Shown: positions 47,156 through 55,800, counted from the stretch's first letter. The stretch is DNA of 64,000 nucleotides from Leptolyngbya sp. Cla-17 (GCF_016807185.1 NZ_JAEVYN010000001.1:1238781-1302780); one strand, 5' to 3'. Notes: generated by a model not told the origin, from the letters alone. Made by a program: numbers and translations.

Positions 47156-47908
47156 ATGCAAGCACTTTCTTCAGTTTCCGCGCCTAATGCCTCTCTGACT
47201 GGATCTCAACCTGTTATCTCGGTTAGCAACCTGAATCATTACTTTGGTGAAACTAATCTGCGTAAACAGGTTTTATTTACTGTGAATTTAGAGATCGCAC
47301 CGGGCGAAATTGTGATCATGACGGGACCCTCTGGTTCCGGTAAAACGACGCTGCTCACGTTAATGGGCGGACTGCGATCAGCACAGGAAGGTAGTCTCAA
47401 GATTTTGGATCAAGAAATTGTAGGAGCGAGTAAGCAAAAACTGCTGAAGATTCGCCGCAACATTGGCTATATTTTTCAGGCGCACAATCTGATGACCTTT
47501 CTCACGGCAAAGCAAAATGTGCGAATGTCGCTAGAGTTACATAACGAAATTCCAACCCAAGATTTAGATAAAAAAGCGACTGAGATTTTGGAGCAAGTTG
47601 GTTTGGGTGATCGCTTAAACTACTACCCAGAAAATCTATCAGGTGGACAAAAACAACGAGTTGCGATTGCCCGTGCATTGGTTAGTCGTCCCAAGATTGT
47701 GCTTGCTGATGAACCTACTGCTGCACTCGATAAGAAATCAGGTCGAGATGTCGTAGAAATGATGCAAACTTTAGCAAAAGAACAAAATTGCACCATCTTA
47801 ATCGTCACTCACGATAATCGAATTCTAGATGTTGCTGATCGCATTGTGTACATGGAAGACGGTCGATTGGTCAGCGATGGCGTTGATACGACCGCGAAGA
47901 TGCATTGA
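47156..47908 (+). CDS. devA: DevA-like ABC exporter ATP-binding protein
   Basis: 250-aa ATPase of the DevBCA exporter (MacB/LolD group). Motifs: Walker A GPSGSGKTT, Q-loop IFQAHNLMTFLT, signature LSGGQKQRVAIARAL, Walker B KIVLADEPTAALD, switch His in VTHDNRI, and the D-loop AALDKKSG. The N-terminal 20 residues are a variable extension. It ends the exporter series; an IS1380-family element has inserted 67 bases after its stop, so its original terminator may have been displaced. A hairpin inside that element could end the transcript instead. Confidence 0.93.
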   Translation: MQALSSVSAPNASLTGSQPVISVSNLNHYFGETNLRKQVLFTVNLEIAPGEIVIMTGPSGSGKTTLLTLMGGLRSAQEGSLKILDQEIVGASKQKLLKIRRNIGYIFQAHNLMTFLTAKQNVRMSLELHNEIPTQDLDKKATEILEQVGLGDRLNYYPENLSGGQKQRVAIARALVSRPKIVLADEPTAALDKKSGRDVVEMMQTLAKEQNCTILIVTHDNRILDVADRIVYMEDGRLVSDGVDTTAKMH

Positions 47909-48016
47909 TGTCAGTGACGCATTCGGGTGGGCGCGATCTTTTTTATTCTCAGTCATCGGGCGATCGCGTTTCTAGCCTGGATTATTCACGAAGAGGTAAA
48001 AGAAGGATAAGAAAAA

Positions 48017-48057
48017 GAGCTTGAAACCGAATAGAATCAAGCTCTCTAGAATTTTTA
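48017..48057 (+). terminator. Terminator-like hairpin inside the left end of the IS1380 element
   Basis: GAGCTTGA (48017-48024) pairs perfectly with TCAAGCTC (48037-48044), followed 6 bases later by a T-run. It lies between the left repeat and the transposase start, where IS elements often block incoming transcription. It may now end the devA transcript. Confidence 0.55.
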
Positions 48058-48111
48058 GTGCTCTTATTCTGCCATGACAGAGTGTAATTCAGACCTGCCC
48101 TACGATTTTTA

Positions 48112-49013
48112 GATTGTGCGTTAAAGGATTGTGGGCTTGGTAAAGTAGGATCAATTCTTTCCCCTCAAGAAGCTATGGAATGCCGACTTTGTGGTCATCC
48201 TAAGTGTCATAAGCATGGCAAGCTGCCCAATGGACACCAACGCTATTTCTGCCCTCACTGCCAGCAAACCTTCTGTGAGAGCTTTGACACGCTGTACTAC
48301 TGGCGACGAGTGAGTCCGGAACAAGTTCAGCAGGTGCTACAAGCTCATAGTGAGGGCAGCAGCTTACGAGGGATTAGCCGAATTACAGGCTTGGCATACA
48401 ACACCGTGGTCAGTATTGTTCGGGCATCGAGTGCCAAGGCTCAGCTAATTCATAACGACCAGGTCAAGCAAGTGGCAACCGCAGAGGGGAGTGCGGATGA
48501 GATGTGGTCTTTCGTGCAAAAAAACAGAAGCAATGTCTTTCCAATGAATTAGAAGTGGGAGACTGCTGGATAGGTCTGAGTTTAGCGGACTCCAGTGGAC
48601 TGATTTTAGCGGCACGAGTGGGCAAGCATACAGACGAACTTATTGAGGAATTGGTAATTAGTACACAGGGAAAAACGGCTTGCAAACAGTGGAACAGTGA
48701 TGACTGGGGAGGCTATGAACGAGTCCTTCCGCCTGAAATTCTGCACTATGTTGGCAAAGACAAAACGCAGCGCTTAGAGCGAACCAACGGCATCGTCCGA
48801 CAACAAACTGCTCGATGGCACCGCAGGCAAAACAAGTTCGGCAAACGGTGGGAGCAAACGAAAGTGACAACACGCTTAGTAGTCAGCTATTTCAATTGGA
48901 TTTGGCGGCATAGTCGATTCAAAACAACTGCGGCTCAACGAGCAAAACTGGCTGAGCAGCCTTGGACCTGGCAGGATGTCGTTACCTACCCCACAATCCT
49001 TTAGTGCACTACC
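48112..49013 (+). mobile_element. IS1-family insertion sequence nested in the IS1380 transposase
   Basis: A 902-bp element bounded by the 8-bp direct repeat GATTTTTA (48104-48111 and 49014-49021). Its ends are inverted copies: GATTGTGCGTTAAAGG at the left and GGTAGTGCACTAAAGG at the right, followed in both by ATTGTGGG. The perfect target duplication and intact ORFs suggest recent insertion. Confidence 0.88.
48175..49004 (+). CDS. IS1-family transposase (InsA-InsB', joined by -1 frameshift)
   Basis: Two overlapping frames make the transposase. The first (48175-48552) is InsA-like: a zinc-finger N-terminus (CRLCGHPKC, CPHCQQTFC) and a helix-turn-helix (LRGISRITGLAYNTVVSIVR). The second (read to 49004) holds the rest of the DDE domain. 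The run C-A7-C at 48517-48525 is a classic slippery site; a -1 shift there gives WSFVQKKQKQCLSNELEVG and a fused product of about 276 aa. Catalytic residues: Asp of DEMWSFV, Asp of WNSDDWGGY and Glu of RLERTNGIVRQ. Both parts are intact, so the element is probably active. Confidence 0.88.
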
Positions 49014-50592
49014 GATTTTTATTCCCATCGGTCTCTAGTGGTTCGTTTTTCCGACCTGGAACTAAGTTCGGATGCGGGGATTTTGCTGGCTCGACAAGCC
49101 GAACAACAGAGGCAGGTTTGCCAAGGAATTGCCGACTGCATCGAGGAGTGGCGCGACCCCAACAAAATTACGCATAGCCTACAGCAGTTAGTGAGTCAAC
49201 GAGTATATCAACTTGTCGGCGGGTACGAAGATGCCAACGATAGCAACCAACTGCGCCATGACCCTATTTATAAACTTGCCTGTGACCGATTGCCGCTAGC
49301 CCATCAAGCGCACCTAGCGAGTCAACCCACCATGACTCGCCTAGAGAACCATATCAGCAAGGGAGAAGTTTCGCGGATGCGAAGTCGGATGGTGGATGGC
49401 TTTATCAAGCAATATCGGCAGGCGCCCGAAGAAATCGTGTTGGACATCGATGGGTGGGATGACCCGACGCACGGGCATCAGCAGTTGAGTTGTTTTCACG
49501 GCTACTATGGGCAGCACATGTACTTTCCGGTCTTAATCAACGAAGCGAAGAGCGGCTACCCGGTAGTATTGCAGTTGAGGGCAGGCAATAGTCACTCCGG
49601 CAAAGGGGTGGCCGGCATTTTGCGCTGGCTGTTCTGGCGCTTAAAGCGGGCGTTTCCAGATGTTCGTATCATCTTGAGAGCCGATGCAGGCTTTGCTTTG
49701 GTCGAAATCTTGCGGGTGTGTGAACGCTCCAAGGTCGGCTATGCGGTTGGCTTTGCTCGCAATGCGGTGACTGAGCGCAAAATTGCTGACCTCCTAGAAC
49801 GGGCGCGGTTGCAATATCTCAAGACTGGCGAGAAGGCGCGGTTGTTTGATGATGTCTACTATGCCGCTGCCAGTTGGGATGAACCTCGACGGTTGGTGAT
49901 GAAGGCTGAATGGTTGCCCAAAGGAGCGAACCCGCGCTTTGTGCTCACTAACTTGGAAGAACCCGCACATCAGGTGTACGACGACTTCTATGTGCAGCGG
50001 GGAGCCGACAGTGAACATCGGATCAAAGAGTTGAAGCTCGGCATTCAAGCCGACCGCCTCAGTTGCCACACCTTCATCGCCAACCAGTTTCGTCTGCTGC
50101 TCGCTCAAGCCGCTTACATCCTGCTGCTGACGATTCGCCATGCTGCCGCAGGCACTCAATTTGCCACCGCCCAAGTCCCACGGTTGCAAGCCATGCTGAT
50201 CAAAGGGGCTGCTAGAGTCAGAGTTTCAGCCCGACGGGTGTTAGTAGAGTTGGCCGCTTATTGTCCATTTGCTTATGAACTCCGTCAGATTACTCAACGA
50301 TTAGTCTCCTCACAGGCGCTGATTTTGGGCTAGATTTTAGACTCAGATAGGATTAGTGTGTCTGTCAGTGGTTTTTAGGGCTGTTTTTGCTGTTTGCAAT
50401 CGTATTTACGGCGTTTTGTTCACTCTTCACTCCCCAGTTCTTGGTTGCACTCTTTGCCTGCCTGAGTCGATCTGTTTTTGTCACTACTCATGAATAATGC
50501 AGGCTAGTGAATCATCTACGCGTAGAAACTGCGATCGTTAACAGCAGACATTATGATTAAAGTGACTGCCTTCACTCAATTTGTCTAAAGCT

Positions 50593-50817
50593 ATGACAGA
50601 TGCCTTACGCACCTCTCGACTTCAGCAGGCGATCGATGTTGCAGAAGCGTTATCGCTAGAAGAGCGCCAATTGTTGCTGGAGATTTTGGCAAAGCGGCTA
50701 CGGCGGCAACAGAGTCAACAACTTTTGGAAGAAATTCAAGAAATTCGCCAGGACGTTGCAAAGGGTAGTATTAAATACGGCTCGGTGAAAGACTTTCTAG
50801 CGGAGCTAGATGCTTGA
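50593..50817 (+). CDS. Antitoxin of a RelE/YafQ-type toxin-antitoxin pair
   Basis: 74-aa small protein, all helical (LQQAIDVAEALSLEERQLLLEILAKRLRR), of the kind that neutralises RelE-superfamily mRNA interferases and binds its own promoter. The C-terminal part (YGSVKDFLAELDA) would be the toxin-wrapping segment. ATG 50593 is preferred; a TTG frame from 50581 adds four residues. It overlaps the toxin start by four bases, so the two are translationally coupled. It lies 85 bases right of the IS1380 element, which has not disturbed it. Confidence 0.8.
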   Translation: MTDALRTSRLQQAIDVAEALSLEERQLLLEILAKRLRRQQSQQLLEEIQEIRQDVAKGSIKYGSVKDFLAELDA

Positions 50818-51101
50818 GACAAATTGCCTGGAGTCCAAAATCCTTACGTGCCTTTAAGCGTATGGTGCGTCAAAATCCTCAACTGCGCCCCATGATTGAG
50901 GACACGCTGGAACAACTTGCCGTAGATCCCTTCCATGCCACGTTGAAAACTCATAAACTTTCAGGTGAGTTTGCTGGCATCTGGGCTTGCTCAATCGACT
51001 ATAGCTATCGCATCCTCTTTGAATTTGTGGCTAACCCAGAAGAAAGCGAAGAAGACGCAATTTTACTACTGAATCTTGGCGATCATGATGATGTGTATTA
51101 G
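50814..51101 (+). CDS. RelE/YafQ-superfamily mRNA interferase toxin, TTG start
   Basis: 95-aa toxin predicted to cleave mRNA on the ribosome. The pattern MRQIAWSPKSLRAFKRMVRQNP, LEQLAVDPFHATLKTHKLSGEFAGIWACSIDYSYRILFEF and the terminal LLNLGDHDDVY is typical of YafQ/HigB-like members; the LLNLGDHDDVY ending is usual in cyanobacterial ones. The start must be TTG at 50814, inside TTGA that overlaps the antitoxin stop; there is no ATG at a sensible position, and a weak start fits the need for low toxin levels. Length matches the family, so it is probably functional. Confidence 0.85.
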   Translation: MRQIAWSPKSLRAFKRMVRQNPQLRPMIEDTLEQLAVDPFHATLKTHKLSGEFAGIWACSIDYSYRILFEFVANPEESEEDAILLLNLGDHDDVY

Positions 51102-51532
51102 CAATACACTTTGCTTGAAAGTAAGCGATCGCTCCACATCGGTTGAAACGCAAAAGCGCGATCGCGGTTTCATCACTGGCGTTTGGGCGATCGCGCTTTT
51201 GATAATCAAGCAGAGGAGCGATCGCACCCTTTCGCTGTTCTTTCCCAAAAAAGCACTAGCCCAGTTGTCGCGCTTTGCTGTCTCTAGGGAACTTTAGAAC
51301 GGGGCAATCTATAGAAATCGAATTCCTGGGAACAAAGCTACAGTTCTGCGGTCAGCATTACCAATGGATCAGTCGCTTTGCCATCGGAACCGAGTCATTA
51401 GGTTGCACGCAAGCCACGATTGCATCACCAATTTTTACTTGAGCCTGTAGACAGCGCTCAAAAGAGCAAGGATTACTTGCTGTTGCTCAATAACGTGTAA
51501 TTCATTGGTACTGCTCAATTTACGGGGTTTTT
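51102..51532. other. Intergenic region rich in HIP1 octamers
   Basis: No gene is supported. Four GCGATCGC octamers lie between 51123 and 51231, two of them inside a 15-bp inverted repeat described separately. The right part, upstream of the SLH gene, has no clear promoter by eye. Confidence 0.4.
51151..51201. repeat. 15-bp perfect inverted repeat containing HIP1 sites
   Basis: CAAAAGCGCGATCGC (51151-51165) is exactly complementary to GCGATCGCGCTTTTG (51187-51201) with a 21-base loop. It could form a strong hairpin after the toxin gene, though it is not followed by a T-run. Confidence 0.7.
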
Positions 51533-52825
51533 ATGTCTAACATTCATCTTTGGTCTTCAACAAATGCAGTATTGCTGGCATTGGGTGTGACCTCAACTGC
51601 TATTGCACCGCTCGTGGTTTCGGCTCCAGCTTTTGCCGTCAACTTTGCAGATACGCGCTCTCACTGGGCGCGACCCTTCATTGAAACGCTGGCTGAAAGA
51701 CAAATTATTGCAGGCTTTCCCGATGGTACGTTCAAGCCCGATGCTCCAGTGACTCGCGCTCAGTTTGCGTCGATCGTCAAAAATGCGTTCAGTAACAGTT
51801 CAGTGCGCGTCTCGCGTGGCTTTGGCGACGTTCCCAGTTCGTATTGGGCCGCAACGGCGATCGGCAAAGCATATGAAACGGGTTTCATGAGCGGCTATCC
51901 CGATGGCGCTTTCAAACCAGAGCAGCAAATTCCCAAGGTACAGGTATTGGTCGCCCTTTCCAGCGGTTTGAATTTCACGCCCACTCGCGCCGCCGATACG
52001 ACTTTGGCTACGTTTAGAGACGGTGGCGAAATTCCTGCCTATGGAAAAGCGGGTGTTGCAGCAGCAGCAGAGCGAAATGTAGTGGTCAACTACCCGAATG
52101 TCAGTTTTCTCAACCCCAATGAAACGGCGACTCGTGCAGATGTTGCTGCCTATATCTATCAAACGTTGGTGAATCAAGGCAAACTTGCACCGATCGCGAC
52201 CAGTGAAGGGGCAAACAACTACATTGCCCGACTCAACGGCACGACACCTCTGCCAAACACGGGCAGCAACCCAAATCCGAACAACCCCAACGCATTGAAT
52301 CCACGTTATCTAGTACCGCAAGGTACGTCGGTTAACATTCGCTATCTCGGCTCGCAAAAAATTGTGGTGACTCCCGGTGAGACTATCAATAACCTGGCTC
52401 TACGAGTGGTCGATGACCTTAAAAATGCTCAGGGACAAGTTGTTATTCCCAAAGACAGCGACATTATGGGGCAACTGATCCCGGTTAGCAGCAATGGGCA
52501 AATTTTGGGCACGCAGTTCATCGCTCAACGAGTGATGATTGGCAATCAGTCGTATCCTTTTAGTGCGCGATCGCAGGTGGTCAGCGGACAACCCGTAAAC
52601 CAAAACACTCCTCCCGGCACGCTGAGAGATGTTGCCACTTCTGCCGCAACAAACGCTATCTTGGCAACTATCCTGGGTCAAAGAGTTAATCTGGGTACCA
52701 TCTTGGTAGGTGTCACTGGCGGACAGCCCACCAACCAAACGCAAACTCCCCCAAACCTGATCGTGATTGACCCATCGGCTGACCTCCGCCTGACAGTCAG
52801 CAACGATTTCTACACGAATCCATAG
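51533..52825 (+). CDS. SLH-domain protein with a C-terminal beta domain
   Basis: 430-aa exported protein. Signal peptide to about residue 35 (ending APAFA). Three S-layer-homology domains follow, roughly 37-95, 102-155 and 160-220, with the usual DTRSHWARPFIETLAERQII, FPDGTFKPDAPVTRAQFA and SGYPDGAFKPEQQI motifs; they anchor the protein to the cell wall. A Pro/Asn-rich linker (about 230-255) leads to a beta-rich C-terminal domain (about 260-430) containing GETINNLALRVVDD and VIPKDSDIMGQLIPV, which recalls TrbI/VirB10-like folds in cyanobacterial SLH proteins. Function is structural or adhesive by inference. A terminator follows 46 bases after the stop. Confidence 0.87.
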   Translation: MSNIHLWSSTNAVLLALGVTSTAIAPLVVSAPAFAVNFADTRSHWARPFIETLAERQIIAGFPDGTFKPDAPVTRAQFASIVKNAFSNSSVRVSRGFGDVPSSYWAATAIGKAYETGFMSGYPDGAFKPEQQIPKVQVLVALSSGLNFTPTRAADTTLATFRDGGEIPAYGKAGVAAAAERNVVVNYPNVSFLNPNETATRADVAAYIYQTLVNQGKLAPIATSEGANNYIARLNGTTPLPNTGSNPNPNNPNALNPRYLVPQGTSVNIRYLGSQKIVVTPGETINNLALRVVDDLKNAQGQVVIPKDSDIMGQLIPVSSNGQILGTQFIAQRVMIGNQSYPFSARSQVVSGQPVNQNTPPGTLRDVATSAATNAILATILGQRVNLGTILVGVTGGQPTNQTQTPPNLIVIDPSADLRLTVSNDFYTNP

Positions 52826-52871
52826 TTGGCATCCGCGATCGCGACTTTTATCGGTTGAATTGAATACTTGA

Positions 52872-52903
52872 AACCCAACATTCATAGACAGTGTTGGGTT
52901 TTT
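52872..52903 (+). terminator. Rho-independent terminator of the SLH gene
   Basis: AACCCAACA (52872-52880) pairs perfectly with TGTTGGGTT (52892-52900), followed by TTT and further T-rich sequence. Confidence 0.75.
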
Positions 52904-52998
52904 CTTGTTTATTCAGCTTGCGAGGGGCGATCGCTGACATTAAAAATCGCAAAAGTACGAGATGTTGCCGCAAACTTTAGAAGCTTGATCGAAGTCGC

Positions 52999-53065
52999 CC
53001 TAATTTGAATTAGGCTCACCATTTGAATAGTCCGGGCGTTTTCAAACAGTCTTCAATGGTGAGCC
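52999..53065. repeat. Nested palindromes between SLH gene and ISAs1 copy A
   Basis: CCTAATT-TG-AATTAGG (52999-53014) adjoins an 11-bp inverted repeat, GGCTCACCATT (53013-53023) with AATGGTGAGCC (53055-53065). Together they could form a large cruciform or hairpin. They may be a remnant of an element or a regulatory structure. Confidence 0.5.
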
Positions 53066-53140
53066 AAATTTCTGTTATGGAATCCAACTTTTTCGCTTAA
53101 CTTACAGAACTCAAACATATCAAACCCGAATTCAAACATC

Positions 53141-54337
53141 CAGGGTTATTTCATTCTAGACAGTAGGTGAGCATAGGGTCCAGAGTATGGAAGTCCATTC
53201 TCCCCCCTTTGATCGTGATGAGTACGCTTGCAATCGTAGAAGTATTTTCTCACCTACCCGACCCCCGCCGAGGCGCGGGCAGCCGTCATCAGTATGCCGT
53301 CTGTTTAGCCTTGTTTACCTTAGCGATCAGTGCAGGCTGTGGCGGATTTATCGCGATGGGAGATTGGTTAGAGGAATACCGTGAATCCCTGATTCTCCTG
53401 TTTGGGTCACCGAAACATGGACTACCATCCTATAGTACGATCCGTCGGGTGCTATTAACGCTGGACTATCAATCCTACGGAGCTTGTATCTCAGAGTTCT
53501 TCACAATAGAACCGAAAGCGGGAGAAACGATCGCTCTTGATGGTAAGGTCTTACGGGGTTCTTACCAGATTGAGACGAACGCGAGTACGACAGAATCTCA
53601 TCCTGCGATTCAATTAGTCACGGCATACGTCGTGGAACGAGGACTGATCCTACCTCCCCAGCCCGTGGATTGCAAAAGTAATGAAATTAAAGCGATTCCG
53701 CCGATCTTAGAGCAACTGGCAAAACGCGGAGTGGTGTTTGCTTTCGACGCTTTGAACACTCAAAAAAAATATCTGCGCAAATCATCGACTCTGAAAACGA
53801 CTATCTCGGCGCATTGAAAGGAAACCACGGCAATTTTTACGCTGCAATTACGGCACAATTTCAGTCCGAATCCCATATTAATTGCGTTGAAACGGGGCAT
53901 GGTCGAGTCGAACGCCGAAGCGTCAGCTTGTGGAAGACCTGGGATGGGTTGCCCGGAGCAGAAGAATGGTCAGGATTACGAAGCATTATTCGAGTCAAGA
54001 GCTATCGGCACATCCTCAAGGGGCAATATATCTTGATTAAAAAGCCTGAAATCCGTTATTACATCAGTTCGTTAGACGAAACAGTCGAACAGTTTGGGCG
54101 ACGGATACGGGATTACTGGCACGTTGAGAATAAAGTCCATCATGTGCGAGATGTGACTCAAGGCGAAGATGGTTCTAGAATCCGAGTCAGCGCACTACCT
54201 GTCCTATTTGCCACTGCCCGGAATCTAGCCCTCAACCTCTATCGGGATGCCGGAGAAACTAATATGGCACAGGCAAGGCGGAAAGCAGGTTATGGGCTGA
54301 AGTTGTTGAAGAAGCTATTTAGAATGAAATAACCCTG
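53141..54337 (+). mobile_element. ISAs1-family insertion sequence, copy A
   Basis: 1197 bp bounded by inverted repeats CAGGGTTATTTCATTCTA and TAGAATGAAATAACCCTG, which are perfect complements. It is flanked by the 10-bp direct repeat TTCAAACATC (53131-53140 and 54338-54347). As far as I can tell it is identical, base for base, to copy B 3215 bases to the right. Confidence 0.92.
53167..54332 (+). CDS. ISAs1-family transposase, copy A, in two frames joined at an A8 run
   Basis: Frame 1 (GTG 53167 or ATG 53218 to 53817) gives HLPDPRRGAGSRHQYAVCLA and IALDGKVLRGS, the N-terminal and first-Asp motifs; VVFAFDALNTQKK holds the second Asp. Frame 2 (to 54332) gives ALKGNHG and YWHVENKVHHVRDV with the catalytic Glu. 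The two are connected by a -1 shift at the eight A bases 53762-53769, giving NTQKKISAQIIDSENDYLGALKGNHG split over the site, which matches the family. Slippage or programmed frameshifting is needed for a full 390-residue enzyme. The same A8 is in copy B, so the shift is not a private mutation of one copy. Confidence 0.85.
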
Positions 54338-54347
54338 TTCAAACATC

Positions 54348-54604
54348 TGTCCGTTATTGTTTCTAGAACGTCTCCCCTGGAAGATGTTTAAGAAGCGGCA
54401 AAGTGCTAGTTTGAGGGGGTAGTAAGAGAAGCGAAACAGCTCAATTGAGTGATGAAATTATACATTTCACTTTGAGGAAAGCAATTCATATCCTAATTTG
54501 ATTCTTTCAAGTGGTAAAAACTTTCAAAATACCCTTCAAAGCTAGCTCTGAAAACCTTTAGAAAAGGTTCGTGCCCCAGCAGATTAATTTAGGTTTTAGT
54601 TAGA
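54348..54604. other. Non-coding stretch right of ISAs1 copy A
   Basis: About 260 AT-rich bases with no coding character or clear regulatory signal. It begins the segment enclosed by the two ISAs1 copies. Confidence 0.4.
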
Positions 54605-54811
54605 ATGCTCGCTTCATCCAGTACTCCAATGTTGTCAAGGCACCTCAAACAAAATCGCAGTCAAGATATTATCTCTACAACAGCGATCGCGCACTCCATG
54701 AACACCCGGCAGACTTGCCTATGCTGCTCCACTGTTTTGCTTCGACACATGCGCTTGGGCGGGCTTTACTGGCGCTGTAATCATTGCCATGAAGACATGC
54801 CCGTTTTATAA
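54605..54811 (+). CDS. Small zinc-ribbon-like protein
   Basis: 68-aa open frame. The last 37 residues (from Met at 54698) contain CLCC and CNHC pairs (TCLCCSTVLLRHMRLGGLYW, then CNHCHEDMPVL), a zinc-ribbon pattern seen in small cyanobacterial proteins of unknown role. The first 31 residues are low complexity and may not be translated. It lies in the segment between the two ISAs1 copies, with no operon partner. Because it is so short, this could be a real small gene or a remnant of the C-terminus of something longer. Confidence 0.45.
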   Translation: MLASSSTPMLSRHLKQNRSQDIISTTAIAHSMNTRQTCLCCSTVLLRHMRLGGLYWRCNHCHEDMPVL

Positions 54812-54888
54812 ATCAAACACCGATCGCTGCAAAAGCAAATTTCTTTAGTCATCTAAGGTTTTACATCAATAGTCTAATAAAGGTAAAC

Positions 54889-55209
54889 ATGTCGCACGGA
54901 TTGATCAATTTAACATTGCCAGTGGTCCTGCAAGAAATTGGGTATGTATTAGAGGAATATCCTGAACATCCATATCAAACCGCTTTTGCGATGCCTGAAC
55001 TGCACCAAAAGCTGGTTGCTCACATTCTTAGCAATGTCCCCAACCGCTACGTTGCTGCGGGGATACAAGAACCCTTTGGCAAACCCAAAGTTGACCCCTC
55101 TTCCCCTTTACAGGAGCGGCTATGAATGGAGATGGTTATTCGTGCCAGTATTTTGCATATCCTGCGCGAAAACGCCGACTGGCTGAGTCATCATCTTCCT
55201 AAAATTTAA
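54889..55209 (+). pseudogene. Small cyanobacterial conserved protein split by an in-frame stop
   Basis: The frame begins MSHGLINLTLPVVLQEIGYV and continues to a TGA at 55123-55125. In the same frame, directly after it, the sequence goes on as MEMVIRASILHILRENADWL-SHHLPKI to a TAA at 55207-55209. Small cyanobacterial proteins of about 105 residues with this N-terminus end in a similar ILHIL-x-ENADW-x-SHH segment, so the TGA looks like a nonsense mutation (for example CGA to TGA) within one gene. Function is unknown; the LHQKLVAHILSNVPNRYV helix faintly recalls ComFB-like proteins. Alternatively, it is a complete 78-aa protein. Confidence 0.5.
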
Positions 55210-55270
55210 GGTTGTTTAAAGCAGAAGATTTATCAATTCAACCGACTTACAAAAGCTGGAACACTACTTT

Positions 55271-55501
55271 TTAATTAACCCACATTTGCTGTCCTGGCTC
55301 ATATAAATCCACTTCATTCAACACCACCATCGTTTCATATCCCTTTCTACCAAAGGTTGGTTCTGGACCTAATGCCATTTCGATTAGATATATCCATGCT
55401 CCAGCTTTCGGTTGAGAGCTGAGAACAACCCCTTCTCCACCGATGAACCATACTACTTGGGCTGTGCAAAACTTAGGAGCATCTAACAAGGTTTTGGTCA
55501 T
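55271..55501 (-). CDS. Conserved small cyanobacterial protein, unknown function
   Basis: 76-aa protein. The core GGEGVVLSSQPKAGAWIYLIEMALGPEPTFGRKGYETMVVL is a strongly patterned beta-rich stretch that I recognise from many small cyanobacterial hypothetical proteins; it has the look of a KOW/SH3-like barrel. No function is known to me. AGGA lies 7 bases before the ATG at 55501. The gene is intact and on the opposite strand to its neighbours, in the segment between the two ISAs1 copies. Confidence 0.65.
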   Translation of the reverse strand: MTKTLLDAPKFCTAQVVWFIGGEGVVLSSQPKAGAWIYLIEMALGPEPTFGRKGYETMVVLNEVDLYEPGQQMWVN

Positions 55502-55800
55502 AAATTATCCTATAAAGTGGTGATGAAAAATAATTTCCTCTGCTTTAACATCGATAGTCTGTACTCTAGTCAAAGCAGCTCAATATTCTCTGTACCTTTT
55601 GAAGGATTGAGTTGAGCTAAAACATAGCTAAACCGTTGAATAAAAAGAATACAAAATATCTTTATTAAATTAAGTGTTTTAATCAATCAAATCAATCATG
55701 AACTTAGACATGAGCCTGTCAAAATTGTGAAACAAGTTGAAGTGTCTCATCCTATCGATTCTCATAGTTTTAACTCATGATTTGTTGATCCACTCGATTA
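55502..55800. other. AT-rich divergent intergenic region
   Basis: About 300 bases between divergent small genes. It is AT-rich, with no recognised motif or gene. Confidence 0.4.

Larger units (their letters stand above)
48074..50333 (+). pseudogene. IS1380-family transposase gene split by IS1 insertion
   Basis: The ORF starts at ATG 48074 (MTECNSDLPYDF) and is broken after 48111 by the IS1 element. It resumes after the second copy of the 8-bp repeat and runs to 50333. Removing 910 bases restores a continuous reading frame: DLPYDFYSHRSLVVRFSD joined to the visible LELSSDAGILLARQAEQQ. The DDE domain is otherwise complete (EIVLDIDGWDDPTHG, ILRADAGFA, DSEHRIKELKLGIQADRLS). The downstream portion alone, from GTG 49038 (431 codons), lacks only about 20 residues and might give a product if translated. 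Confidence 0.85.
47976..50503 (+). mobile_element. IS1380-family insertion sequence, interrupted by a nested IS1-family element
   Basis: Terminal inverted repeats CCTGGATTATTCACGA (47976-47991) and, on the other strand, CCTGCATTATTCATGA (50503-50488) match in 14 of 16 positions. They are flanked by the 4-bp direct repeat CTAG on both sides (47972-47975 and 50504-50507), as expected for IS1380. Total length is 2528 bp, or 1618 bp once the nested IS1 and one copy of its target duplication are removed, a normal size for the family. It carries one transposase gene, now split. Confidence 0.85.

Noticed and set aside
48017..48057. Hairpin first taken as the native devA terminator
   Set aside because: It lies inside the left end of the IS1380 element, so it was brought in by that element, although it may now act on devA transcripts.
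49038..50333. 431-codon frame as a complete, intact transposase
   Set aside because: Its true N-terminus is on the other side of the IS1 insertion; the GTG at 49038 is only the first possible start after the break.
51121..51231. Closely spaced GCGATCGC copies as a possible repeat array or CRISPR
   Set aside because: They are HIP1 octamers, common in this genome, with irregular spacing and no repeat-spacer structure.
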